Source: DATJIG01 sp050260515
GTDB taxonomy: Bacteria > Pseudomonadota > Alphaproteobacteria > SMXQ01
Reading direction: 5' to 3'
Assembly: GCA_050260515.1 (NCBI GenBank)
Contig: JBLNCI010000008.1
Span: 66,309-130,308 of the forward strand
Length of the DNA stretch: 64,000 nucleotides
Of this stretch, positions 1 to 13,073 are shown in pieces. The notes beneath the pieces were generated by a model that saw only the letters and a list, made by a program, of their open reading frames with translations, did no database searches and was not told the origin of the DNA. Position numbers and translations under genes: made by a program. The first letter of the stretch is position 1. Each line of letters begins with the position of its first letter.

Positions 1-564
1 GATCTCGATCGCGAAGCACGTCGTCACCAGCGCGATGAGCGCGATGATCAGCGCCTCGAGCCAGCGCATGCCCTTGTGCTGCAGCCACAGGATCAGCAGC
101 GCGTCGAGCGCGGTCAGCACGACGCCGAGCAGCAGCGGGATCCCGAACAGGAGCTGGAGCGCGATCGCCGTGCCGATCAGCTCGGCGAGGTCGGTGGCGC
201 AGATCGCCACCTCGGCGAGCACCCAGAGCAGGATCGACACTCCCGGCGGGAACCGCTCGCGGCAGAGCTGGGCGAGGTCGCGGCTGCTGGCGATGCCGAC
301 GCGCACGGCCAAAGCCTGCAGCAGGATGGCGATCAGACTCGAGATCAGCACCGCGGCGAGCAGCGAGTAGCCGAACGCCGAGCCGCCCGCGACCGAGGTC
401 GCCCAGTTGCCGGGATCCATGTAGCCGACCGCGACCAGATAGCCGGGCCCCAGGAACGCGAGCAGCCGGCGCAGGAAGCCGGTCGCCGGCACGGCGATGC
501 TGGCGTGTACGTCGGCGAGGCTCACGGGGCGGCGGCCGCGGGACGCGGGCTTCTCGGCAGGCAT
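1..564 (-). CDS. mntH: NRAMP-family divalent metal (Mn2+/Fe2+) transporter, N-terminal part, runs off the window
   Basis: This is the first 188 codons of a proton-coupled Mn2+/Fe2+ importer of the inner membrane; the rest lies beyond the left edge. The ATG at 564 is followed by a short cytoplasmic arm. The NRAMP helix-1 signature DPGNWATS then appears, whose Asp and Asn bind the metal, followed by alternating hydrophobic segments typical of the family. Full-length relatives have about 400-450 residues. A 9-bp-arm palindrome resembling an MntR operator lies 19 bases upstream (583-604), so manganese repression is likely. Identification as NRAMP is firm; Mn rather than Fe preference is inferred from the operator. 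Confidence 0.9.
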   Translation of the reverse strand, partial: MPAEKPASRGRRPVSLADVHASIAVPATGFLRRLLAFLGPGYLVAVGYMDPGNWATSVAGGSAFGYSLLAAVLISSLIAILLQALAVRVGIASSRDLAQLCRERFPPGVSILLWVLAEVAICATDLAELIGTAIALQLLFGIPLLLGVVLTALDALLILWLQHKGMRWLEALIIALIALVTTCFAIEI

Positions 565-582
565 CGGGGAGGGGCGGCCATA

Positions 583-604
583 AAGTGTAGCTAAGGCTAC
601 ACTT
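583..604. promoter_or_regulatory. Palindromic operator, MntR-like, upstream of mntH
   Basis: Perfect inverted repeat: arm AAGTGTAGC (583-591), spacer TAAG (592-595), arm GCTACACTT (596-604). The layout, with TAGC and GCTA flanking a 4-base AAG-containing spacer, matches the known enterobacterial MntR operator pattern AAACATAGC / GCTATGTTT. It sits just upstream of a manganese-type NRAMP gene, so repression by a DtxR-family MntR is the natural reading. No T-tract follows, so it is not a terminator. Confidence 0.7.
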
Positions 605-643
605 ACGGTAGCGGGAGCGGCGGCGCCTGTCCAGACGCCCGCG

Positions 644-1732
<1,089 letters not shown>

Positions 1733-1873
1733 GGTGCGTCTTCCGGATGCGCGGAACGGAGGCGAGTCATAACCCGTCGGCGGCCGCGGCGGAAGCATGC
1801 CGGCGGCCGGGCAACAACGTCTTTACGCCCACCCCCCGGCTCGGGCACACTCCGCCCACATTCGCGAGGACAT

Positions 1874-2437
1874 ATGGGCATCAACGAGTATTTCGCCGAG
1901 ACCGCGTCGCTGCTCAAGGCATGCGCGGAGGCCAACCTGGCGCCGCGCATCGACGAGGCCATCCGGCAGATCGCGGCGGCGCTGAAGGGCGATCGCTGCG
2001 TCCTGGTGTGCGGCAACGGCGGCTCGGCGTCGGATGCGATGCACATCGCGGGCGAGCTGGTCGGCCGCTATCTCAAGGAGAGGCGCGCGCTCAAGGCGAT
2101 CGCGCTGTCGGCCGATCCGGCGGTGCTGACGGCGCTCGGCAACGACTACGGCTACGAGCATGTGTTCTCGCGCCAGGTCGAGGCGCTGGCCGAGACCGGC
2201 GGCATCTTCATCGGGCTGTCGACCTCGGGCAACTCGCCGAACGTCGTCAAGGCGTGCGAGATGGCGAAGCACCTCGCCATGTACACCATCGCGATCACCG
2301 GCCAGGGCGGCGGCAAGCTCAAGGGCGTCGCCGACATCCTGATCGACGTGCCGTCGAAGGCGACGCCGCGCATCCAGGAAGCGCACCTGTGCATTTATCA
2401 CTACATCTGCGAGCAGGTGGAAGCGGCCCTCGCGTAG
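1874..2437 (+). CDS. gmhA: Sedoheptulose-7-phosphate isomerase (phosphoheptose isomerase)
   Basis: A 187-residue cytoplasmic SIS-domain isomerase. It makes D-glycero-manno-heptose-7-phosphate, the first committed step towards ADP-heptose for lipopolysaccharide inner core. The phosphosugar loop CGNGGSASDAMHIAGELVGRY (about residues 53-73), STSGNSPNV and the C-terminal RIQEAH helix, whose Glu and His are catalytic in the family, are all present. The ATG at 1874 follows a GAGGA Shine-Dalgarno sequence. No other heptose gene flanks it. SIS proteins of this length include DiaA-type regulators, but the RIQEAH motif and overall fit favour GmhA. Confidence 0.85.
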   Translation: MGINEYFAETASLLKACAEANLAPRIDEAIRQIAAALKGDRCVLVCGNGGSASDAMHIAGELVGRYLKERRALKAIALSADPAVLTALGNDYGYEHVFSRQVEALAETGGIFIGLSTSGNSPNVVKACEMAKHLAMYTIAITGQGGGKLKGVADILIDVPSKATPRIQEAHLCIYHYICEQVEAALA

Positions 2438-2465
2438 ACGTGTGCGGGGCCGCCGTCGTAAACGT

Positions 2466-2493
2466 TTGACATCGCGGGCGCGTCGGGCAAATT
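2466..2493 (+). promoter_or_regulatory. Possible sigma-70-type promoter before the M23 peptidase gene
   Basis: A perfect -35 TTGACA (2466-2471) is followed after 16 bases by a weak -10, CAAATT (2488-2493), about 50 bases before the M23 gene start. Only the -35 is strong; the -10 call is tentative. Confidence 0.35.
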
Positions 2494-2542
2494 GGGCGCG
2501 CACCGCGCAGCGGCAATCTTTACGGGACGGACACGACCAGCG

Positions 2543-3847
2543 ATGTGGCGATCGGAGTTTTTTCAGCGCATCGCACCGGCTCTCCGCGTCGTCCTCGTTC
2601 TCGCCATTCTCGTCGGCATCAATCTGTTCATCCGCGAGGGCGGCTTCGCGATCCGCGACCTCAACAGCGCCAACGATCCGCTGTACTACGCCCAGCAGGA
2701 AGGCGACCGCGAAGGACCGCGCGCCCCGGTGACTCTGACCGCGAGCGTCGACCGCGGCGACACGCTCGCGAAGGTGCTGCGCAAGGCGCAGGTCGCGCGC
2801 GCCGACGCGTTCGCGGCGATCGACGCGCTGCGCAAGGTCTTCAATCCGAAGGACCTGAAGATGGGCCAGGAGATCGAGCTCACCTTCCAGCCCGGCGAGG
2901 ACGCGGACTCGCCCGCCACGTTCATGGGCTTCTGGTTCGAGCCGAGCGTCGACCGCCAGATCTCGGTGATGCGCGGCGATGACGGCAGGTTCCGGGCGAC
3001 CGAGATCCGCCGGCCGACCACCAAGCAGCTCGTGAAGAGCACGGGCACGATCGACAACAGCCTGTTCTCCGACGCGGTGGCCGCGGGAATCCCGGCGCAG
3101 GTCATCATCGAGGCGATCCGCGCGTTCTCGTTCGATGTCGACTTCCAGCGCGAGATCCAGCCCAGCGACAAGTTCGAGGTGGCGTTCGAGCGCTACGCCA
3201 CCGACCAGGGCCAGACCGCGCGCGTCGGCGACCTGATCTACGCGCGGCTCACGCTAGGCAACAAGGATCTCAAGATCTACCGCTACCTGCCGCGCGACGG
3301 CGTCATCGACTACTTCAACGGCAACGGCGAGAGCGTGCGCAAGGCGCTGCTGCGGACGCCGGTCGACGGCGCGCGGATCACGTCCAAGTTCACCGCCGCG
3401 CGCAAGCATCCGATCCTAGGCTTCACCCGCGCCCACAAGGGCGTCGACTTCGGGGTGCCGCAAGGGACGCCGATCATGGCCGCGGGCGCGGGCGTCGTCG
3501 TCGAGTCGGGCTTCAACAACGGCTACGGCAACTACGTCCGCATCCGCCACAACCCGACCTATTCGACGATGTACGCCCACATGAGCCGCATCGGCCGGGG
3601 CATCAGCAAGGGCGCGCGCGTGAGCCAGGGCCAGACGATCGGCTTCGTCGGCATGACCGGCCTCGCGACCGGCCCGCATCTCCATTACGAGGTGCTGGTC
3701 AACAACGCCCAGGTGAACCCGCTCGGCGTGAAGCTGATCTCGGGGCAGAAGCTGCGCGGCGCCGACCTCGCCGCCTTCGAGAAGGCCAAGGCAAGCCTCG
3801 ACTCGAAGCTCGGGACGATGCCGAACGCGACGCTCGCCCGCGACTAG
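2543..3847 (+). CDS. Membrane-anchored M23-family murein endopeptidase
   Basis: A 434-residue cell-wall peptidase predicted to cut peptidoglycan cross-links in the periplasm. It has one N-terminal membrane helix (about residues 15-31) and a LysM/OapA-like region around 63-116 (VTLTASVDRGDTLAKVLRK). A central linker leads to a LytM/M23 domain (about 285-395). The zinc and catalytic residues are intact: H298 and D302 in HKGVDFG, H345 in YAH, and H379/H381 in GPHLHYE, so it should be active rather than an EnvC-type activator. I prefer the ATG at 2543; a TTG at 2492 would add 17 residues. The substrate within peptidoglycan cannot be told. Confidence 0.88.
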   Translation: MWRSEFFQRIAPALRVVLVLAILVGINLFIREGGFAIRDLNSANDPLYYAQQEGDREGPRAPVTLTASVDRGDTLAKVLRKAQVARADAFAAIDALRKVFNPKDLKMGQEIELTFQPGEDADSPATFMGFWFEPSVDRQISVMRGDDGRFRATEIRRPTTKQLVKSTGTIDNSLFSDAVAAGIPAQVIIEAIRAFSFDVDFQREIQPSDKFEVAFERYATDQGQTARVGDLIYARLTLGNKDLKIYRYLPRDGVIDYFNGNGESVRKALLRTPVDGARITSKFTAARKHPILGFTRAHKGVDFGVPQGTPIMAAGAGVVVESGFNNGYGNYVRIRHNPTYSTMYAHMSRIGRGISKGARVSQGQTIGFVGMTGLATGPHLHYEVLVNNAQVNPLGVKLISGQKLRGADLAAFEKAKASLDSKLGTMPNATLARD

Positions 3848-3878
3848 CGGACGAGCGTCGCGCCGGTTTCGATCGCGG

Positions 3879-6470
<2,592 letters not shown>

Positions 6471-6567
6471 GCCCCCGTACCTCCTGGCTGGCGTGGTGGG
6501 CGGCATGTCCCCTCAAGGAGGCGAACACACCTCACCCGAGGCTCGCGTGCGGCGGGCCTCATCGGGG

Positions 6568-6596
6568 TATATGGGCGCGCGGCGGCGCCGCACAAG
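6568..6596 (-). promoter_or_regulatory. Heat-shock (sigma-32/RpoH) promoter of clpB
   Basis: On the minus strand a -35 CTTG (6593-6596) is separated by 17 bases from CCCATATA (6568-6575). This fits the RpoH pattern CTTG-N(about 16-17)-CCCATnT. The predicted transcript would start near 6560, leaving a leader of roughly 90 bases before the clpB ATG. ClpB is a classical RpoH target, which supports the call. Confidence 0.65.
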
Positions 6597-6645
6597 AGCG
6601 CGGAGGAGCGGGAAAACTGGTTAAAGCGAGGGCGAGAATCCGACC

Positions 6646-7065
6646 CTAGTTCGGGGCCTTTTCCGGGAACGGGCTGTCGCCGTCGACGTCCTCGGGATTG
6701 CCGTCGGCGCGGCCGGGGTACTGCGCGCTCGGGTGACCCGGCCCCTGGATCTGCTGACCCTGGCCGTTCTGACCGAAGCTGCCGGTCTGGCCCTGTCCGC
6801 CCGGCCCGCGGTGCTGGAAATTCCCATTGGCGTTGAGCACGCGGTAGTAGTGCTCGGCGTGCTGGAGATAGTTCTCCGCGGCGATGCGGTCGCCGGCGGC
6901 GGAGGCGTCGCGCGCCATCGCCAGATAACGCTCGAGGACCTGCGCGGCGGAACCGCGCACCTTCACCTCGGGGCCGGAGCTCTCGTAGGTGTTGTTGCGG
7001 GGCGCCATGTGGGGCTTGCGGCCTTGACGGCCACGGGAACGCTTCGAGTTGGGAAGCTGTCTCAT
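6646..7065 (-). CDS. DUF4167 domain protein
   Basis: Small basic protein (139 residues) of the alphaproteobacterial DUF4167 family. The N-terminal half carries the conserved core: a basic K/R-rich stretch (SKRSRGRQGRK), then YESSGPEVKVRGSAAQVLERY and AAENYLQHAEHYYR. The second half is low-complexity and rich in G, Q, P and N. Function is unknown; the basic arm suggests nucleic-acid binding, but that is inference. It lies between prmC and clpB on the same strand, as in many relatives, with a 204-base gap from prmC. The ATG at 7065 has only a weak upstream purine run. Confidence 0.85.
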   Translation of the reverse strand: MRQLPNSKRSRGRQGRKPHMAPRNNTYESSGPEVKVRGSAAQVLERYLAMARDASAAGDRIAAENYLQHAEHYYRVLNANGNFQHRGPGGQGQTGSFGQNGQGQQIQGPGHPSAQYPGRADGNPEDVDGDSPFPEKAPN

Positions 7066-7269
7066 CTTTCTTGATCTGTTCAGCGTCCCGACCGGTGTGC
7101 CGGCGCGATCCCTGAGCCTTTATGGCTGCCTCTTGGCGTTCCGGGACACGTGCCCGGTCGGGTTCGCTAGGGGACGGAGTATTGCGACGACCGTGTCATC
7201 GCGGGCGCAACCGTATCGGGATCGCGCTGGGTTTCCAACTGTTTTTTTAGCGCAATCCGCTGGATTTTC

Positions 7270-8127
7270 TTAATTTCCCGAGCGGGTCGCGACCACGCAC
7301 CGGGCGATACCTGCCAGATCGGAACGCACGCCGACGATGTCAAGTCCGGCGCCGCGAAACAACGTCGCGACATCGTCCGCCTGCCCCGCTCCGACCTCCA
7401 CCACCAGCGCTCCGCCACGCTTCAGCAGCGGCGCGGCGCCGGCGGCGATCGCGCGATACGAGTCGAGGCCGTCGGCGCCGCCGAACAGCGCCGCGTGGGG
7501 CTCGTAGCCGACCACGTCGCGCGGAAGCGACGCCGCATCGGCATCGCGGATGTAGGGCGGATTGGAGACGATCAGATCGAACGATTCGGAAATGCCCTCG
7601 GTCCACGATCCGCGCCGAACCATCACACGCGACTCGAGGCCGAGCGCGCGCGCGTTGTCGTGCGCGACCGCGACCGCTTCGTCGCTGATGTCGACCGCGA
7701 CGGCGGTGGCGCGGGGAAGCTCCGAGAGCAGCGCCAGCACGATGCATCCCGTTCCCGTGCCGATATCGAGAATGCGGGGTGCCTCGATCCGCTGTGCGCG
7801 CAGCCAGGCGAGCGCCGCCTCGACCACAGTCTCGGTGTCGGGCCGCGGGATCAGCGTCCCGGGCGAGACGCGCAGCGGCAGCGACCAGAACTCGCGTTCG
7901 CCGGCGATGTAGGCGAACGGCTCGTGAGCGGCACGGCGCGCGACCACGTCGTCGAGGCGCCGTTCGGCCGCCGCGGCGAGCGGTTCGTCACGTCTCGCCA
8001 GCACCTCCTCCGTCCGCAGCCCGGTCGCCAGCGCGACGAGACGCCGCGCCTCGGCGCGCGGTTCGTCGATGCCCGTGTCGGCGAGAGTGCGCGTCGCGCG
8101 CTCGATCGCCTCGCCGATCGTCGGCAT
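7270..8127 (-). CDS. prmC: Release factor glutamine methyltransferase
   Basis: This enzyme methylates the glutamine of the GGQ motif in peptide release factors RF1 and RF2. The 285-residue protein has an N-terminal helical substrate domain (about 1-75) and a Rossmann methyltransferase domain. Visible motifs are the S-adenosylmethionine motif LDIGTGTGCIVLALL and the catalytic NPPY in VSNPPYI. The gene starts 7 bases after the stop of prfA, its own substrate, so the two are co-transcribed. Length and motifs are normal. Confidence 0.95.
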   Translation of the reverse strand: MPTIGEAIERATRTLADTGIDEPRAEARRLVALATGLRTEEVLARRDEPLAAAAERRLDDVVARRAAHEPFAYIAGEREFWSLPLRVSPGTLIPRPDTETVVEAALAWLRAQRIEAPRILDIGTGTGCIVLALLSELPRATAVAVDISDEAVAVAHDNARALGLESRVMVRRGSWTEGISESFDLIVSNPPYIRDADAASLPRDVVGYEPHAALFGGADGLDSYRAIAAGAAPLLKRGGALVVEVGAGQADDVATLFRGAGLDIVGVRSDLAGIARCVVATRSGN

Positions 8128-8134
8128 CGGGCGC

Positions 8135-9204
<1,070 letters not shown>

Positions 9205-9208
<4 letters not shown>

Positions 9209-10545
9209 GCGCCCTCCTTCGGCGGCTTAGGACCCTCGGCATGCCGAGCGGAATCGTCGGCGCCGAAAAGACGCGCGATGATGCGCACCAATGTCGCGGC
9301 GTCAAGGCCCTCGCGCTCGCCGCCGCGGGCCATCGCCTTGAGCGCGGTCGCGGGGCCGTGAAGCAGACGGGCGACCAGCAGCCGCGTCGCCTCGTCGGCG
9401 GAGAGGCCCGGCCGCTCCTTCAACAACTCCTCGCGCGCCGCCTCGAAGCGCCCACGCAGCGCCCGCAACGCCGGCACCGCGGTGCGCTCGGCCTCCGACA
9501 GCAGGAACTCCGCCGCAGCCTCGGCTGCCATCGCCGACGCCTCGGCCGCCGCCTCGCGACGCCGCGCGATGCCCTGCTCGGCGATACGCTCGAGGTCGGC
9601 GAACGTGTAGAGAAACGCACCGTGGAGACGGTGGACGTCGGGCGCGATGTCCGCCGGCACGGCGACGTCGACCAGGAACATCGGCCGACGCCGGCGGCGC
9701 CTGAGCGCCTGATCGACGCGCGGGACGTCGAGCACATAGCCGCCGCGGCCCACGCCGGCGATGACGATGTCGGCCTCGGCAAGCTCGGCGTCGAGCCCGC
9801 CGTAGGGTGCGACCCGCGCGCCGATCTCGCGTGCCAAGGGCGCCACGCGCGGCTCGCTCGGATCGGCGACGGTCAGGCGATGAAGCCCGGCGTCGCGGAA
9901 GCGGCCGGCGATGACCATCGCCGCCTCCGAGGCGCCGATCACGAGCGCGGACGCCGCGGCGATGTCGCCGAACACCTCGCGCGCGACGCCGACCGCCGCC
10001 GAGGCGATCGACACGACATGGCGGCCGACGTCGGTCTCGCTGCGGACGCGCTTGCCGAACGCCAGCACCGCCTGCGCCAGCCGGTCGAGCTCCGGGCCGA
10101 CGAGATTCGCCTCGGTGGCGGCGGCGACCGCCTCGCGGACCTGCGCCAGCACCTCGGGCTCGCCCGGCAGCGTGCTCTCGATTCCGCCGGCGATCGCCAT
10201 CAGGCGCTCGACCGCGCGCGCGTCGTCGAAGCGGTGGACGCACGACCGCACGGTCGCGGGCTCGATGCCGGCGACCGTCGCCAGCGCGGCGACAAACGCC
10301 TCACCGAACGCCTCGCGCGCGCGCTGGAAGCCGATCGCCTCGGTCCGGTCGCAGGTGGCGATGAGGACGACATTGGAGAATCCCGAGGCCTTGAGCCGGT
10401 CGAGGATCATCGGGGCATGGGCGGGATCGAGGAACAGCGCCTCGGCGGCGCTGGTCGATATGCGGTCGCGCGCGATGCCGACGAGGATGAAGCCCGGCTG
10501 CTCCGCGATCGCGGCCCGGGAAGCGCCTGCGGCCGCGTCGCTCAT
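9205..10545 (-). CDS. hemA: Glutamyl-tRNA reductase, divergent
   Basis: A 446-residue homologue of the NADPH-dependent reductase that starts tetrapyrrole synthesis by the C5 pathway. The active-site Cys is present (C65 in IATCDRTE, usual STCNRTE). The helix LAFGKRVRSETDVGRHVVSIASAAV is clearly GluTR. Several motifs are weakened. The conserved His before the GEPQILGQ element is Glu (AVERLMAIAGG...GEPEVLAQ), and the nucleotide-binding GAGEMG reads GASEAA. Most alphaproteobacteria make aminolevulinate by ALA synthase instead, so presence and activity are both noteworthy. It lies one base after hisS and overlaps prfA by four bases. Confidence 0.85.
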
Positions 10546-10546
10546 C

Positions 10547-11791
10547 TCAGGTCCGCGAGCGGAACCGATCGGCGATCCCCGCGAGCGGGACGGTCTCCTG
10601 CGCTCCCGAATCGAGATCGCGCACGGTCGCCACGCCCTTGGCGAGCTCGTCGTCGCCGATGATCACCGCCGCGCGTGCGTTGATGCGGTTCGCGCGCTTG
10701 AGGCGCCGCGCGAGATTGCCGGAGTAGCCGAGGTCGGCGGCGACGCCGCCGTGGCGCAGCTCCTGCACCAGGACCAGCGCCTTCGCCTCGGCCGCGGCGC
10801 CGAGCGGAACGACCGCGATTGGGCGCGGCCCCGCCGGCGGCTCGCCCGCCAGCATCGCGAGGCGCTCGATGCCCGCGGCCCAGCCGACCCCCGAGGTGGC
10901 GGGCCCGCCCATCGTTTCGATCAGGCCGTCGTAGCGACCGCCCGCGAGCACGGTGCCCTGCGCCCCAAGCGCGTCGGTCGTGAACTCGAACGCCGTATGG
11001 CAATAGTAGTCGAGGCCGCGCACGAGCCGCGGGTTGACCGTGTAGCGGATGCCGAGACGGTCGAGACCGGCCCGAACCTCGTCGAAGAACGTCCGCGCCG
11101 AGTCGGTGAGGTAATCCGAGAACAGCGGCGCGTCGGCGACGATGCGCTTGTCGCCCTCGTCCTTGGAATCGAGCACGCGCAGCGGATTGCGGCCGAGACG
11201 CTGGCGGCTGTCCTCGGAGAGCTTGTCGATGTGTCCTTCGAGGAACTCGACGAGCACCTTTCGGTACGCGGTGCGGCTCTCGGTGTCACCGAGCGTGTTG
11301 AGCTCCAGCATCGTCTTGTCGCCGAGGCCGAGCGCTTCAAGGATGTGCGAGGCGAGCGCGAGCACCTCGATGTCGCCCTGCGGACCCGCGACGCCGAGCA
11401 GCTCGACGCCGATCTGGTGGAACTGGCGCAGACGGCCCTTCTGCGGGCGCTCGTGGCGGAACATCGGGCCCGCATAGAAGTACTTGAGCGGCACACTCTG
11501 GGTGAGGCCTTCGGCGATCACCATCCGCGCGACGCCAGCCGTACCCTCGGGCCGCAGCGTGATCTCGTCCCCGGAGCGATCGGTGAAGGTGTACATCTCC
11601 TTGGTGACGACGTCGGAGGTGTCGCCGAGCGTGCGCTTGAACACCTCGGTGAACTCGAAGATCGGAGTCGCGACCTGCTCGTAGCCGTACAGCGCCGCGA
11701 GATCGCGCGCGGTGTCGGCGACGCGCCGGTGGCGCGCCATGTCGGCAGGCAGCAGGTCGTGAGTGCCCCGGACGGGCTGAAGTTTCTGCAC
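10547..11791 (-). CDS. hisS: Histidyl-tRNA synthetase
   Basis: Class II aminoacyl-tRNA synthetase (414 residues) charging tRNA-His. Motif 2 (RPEGTAGVARMV, then FYAGPMFRHERPQKGRLRQF), the histidine-binding LVRGLDYYCHTAFEF and the C-terminal anticodon domain are all visible. I chose the GTG at 11791, giving the usual VQKLQPVRGTHDLLP beginning, with GAGAG upstream. The reading frame stays open much further upstream, but that overlaps ispG. The gap to ispG is 11 bases and to hemA one base, so it is part of one operon. Confidence 0.95.
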   Translation of the reverse strand: MQKLQPVRGTHDLLPADMARHRRVADTARDLAALYGYEQVATPIFEFTEVFKRTLGDTSDVVTKEMYTFTDRSGDEITLRPEGTAGVARMVIAEGLTQSVPLKYFYAGPMFRHERPQKGRLRQFHQIGVELLGVAGPQGDIEVLALASHILEALGLGDKTMLELNTLGDTESRTAYRKVLVEFLEGHIDKLSEDSRQRLGRNPLRVLDSKDEGDKRIVADAPLFSDYLTDSARTFFDEVRAGLDRLGIRYTVNPRLVRGLDYYCHTAFEFTTDALGAQGTVLAGGRYDGLIETMGGPATSGVGWAAGIERLAMLAGEPPAGPRPIAVVPLGAAAEAKALVLVQELRHGGVAADLGYSGNLARRLKRANRINARAAVIIGDDELAKGVATVRDLDSGAQETVPLAGIADRFRSRT

Positions 11792-11802
11792 CGGCTCTCT
11801 CG

Positions 11803-12951
11803 CTAGGACGCCGATGACTGCGCGACGGCGCGCTCGGGCTCGTCGGCCGCGGCCCGCGCCGCCTCGATGCGGGCGGCCTTGTCCTCGATCATGGCGACGA
11901 GCTTGTCGAGCATCTCCGCCGTCGTGGTCTTCTCCTGCGGCACGCCGCCGACGTAGACCATGTGCTTGCCCTGGCCGCCGCCGGTGAGGCCGATGTCGGT
12001 CTCGCGCGCCTCGCCCGGCCCGTTCACCACGCAGCCGATCACCGACACCGTCATCGGCGTGGTGATGTGCTTCAGGCGCTGCTCCAGCACCTCGACGGTC
12101 TTGATGACGTCGAACTGCTGCCGTGCGCACGACGGACAGGCGATGACGTTGACGCCGCGGTGGCGGAGCCCGAGCGCCTTGAGAATCTCGAAGCCGGCGT
12201 AGATCTCCTCGACCGGGTCCGCCGACAGCGACACGCGGATGGTGTCGCCGATCCCCTCCCACAGGAGCACGCCCATGCCGATCGACGACTTCACCGTGCC
12301 GGTGCGAAGGCCGCCGGCCTCGGTGATGCCGAGGTGGAGCGGGTAGTCGCAGATCTTGGCGAGAGATCGGTAGGACGCGACGGCGAGGAAGACGTCGGAC
12401 GCCTTCACCGAGATCTTGAACTCGCGGAAGTCCTCGTCCTCGAGGAGCCGCATGTGCTTGAGCGCGGATTCGACCATCGCCTCGGGGCACGGCTCGCCGT
12501 ACTTCTCCAGAAGCTCGCGCTCGAGCGACCCGGCGTTGACCCCGATCCGCATCGAGCAGCCGTGGTCGCGGGCGGCCTTCACGACCTCCTTCACGCGGTC
12601 GCGGCCGCCGATGTTGCCGGGATTGATGCGCAGGCACGCGGCGCCGGATTCGGCCGCCTCGATCGCGCGCCTGTAGTGGAAGTGGATGTCGGCGACGATC
12701 GGCACCTTGACCTGGCGCACGATGTGCTTGAGCGCCGCCGAGGATTCCTCGTCGGGGCAGGAGACGCGGACGATGTCGGCTCCCGCCTCCTCGAGCGCGC
12801 GGATTTGCGCGACGGTGGCGGCGACGTCCGTCGTCAGGGTGTTGGTCATTGACTGCACGGTGATCGGCGCGTCGCCGCCCACCGGCACGGAGCCCACCCG
12901 AATCTGCCGGCTCTTACGCCGCACGATGTCGCGGAACGGACGTACGCTCAT
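11803..12951 (-). CDS. ispG: 4-hydroxy-3-methylbut-2-enyl diphosphate synthase (MEP pathway)
   Basis: Iron-sulfur enzyme (382 residues) converting MEcPP to HMBPP, the penultimate step of isoprenoid precursor synthesis. The N-terminal TIM barrel begins with QIRVGSVPVGGDAPITVQSMT. The C-terminal 4Fe-4S domain has CPSC, a third Cys in VIGCVVNGPGEA and its glutamate ligand. The ATG at 12951 gives the usual family start (MSVRPFRDIVRRKS). It sits between rodZ and hisS, an order also found in gammaproteobacteria. Confidence 0.96.
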   Translation of the reverse strand: MSVRPFRDIVRRKSRQIRVGSVPVGGDAPITVQSMTNTLTTDVAATVAQIRALEEAGADIVRVSCPDEESSAALKHIVRQVKVPIVADIHFHYRRAIEAAESGAACLRINPGNIGGRDRVKEVVKAARDHGCSMRIGVNAGSLERELLEKYGEPCPEAMVESALKHMRLLEDEDFREFKISVKASDVFLAVASYRSLAKICDYPLHLGITEAGGLRTGTVKSSIGMGVLLWEGIGDTIRVSLSADPVEEIYAGFEILKALGLRHRGVNVIACPSCARQQFDVIKTVEVLEQRLKHITTPMTVSVIGCVVNGPGEARETDIGLTGGGQGKHMVYVGGVPQEKTTTAEMLDKLVAMIEDKAARIEAARAAADEPERAVAQSSAS

Positions 12952-13073
12952 GATGCAATCCTTAGGGCCGCGAACCGGAGCGGTGCCGATCCGGCGCGGC
13001 CCGGTCGTTATAACCCACGCCCAAGTCGCGGGAAAGCGCGGGCCTTCCCGTCCATATGGCGCTTGCGAAAGGG

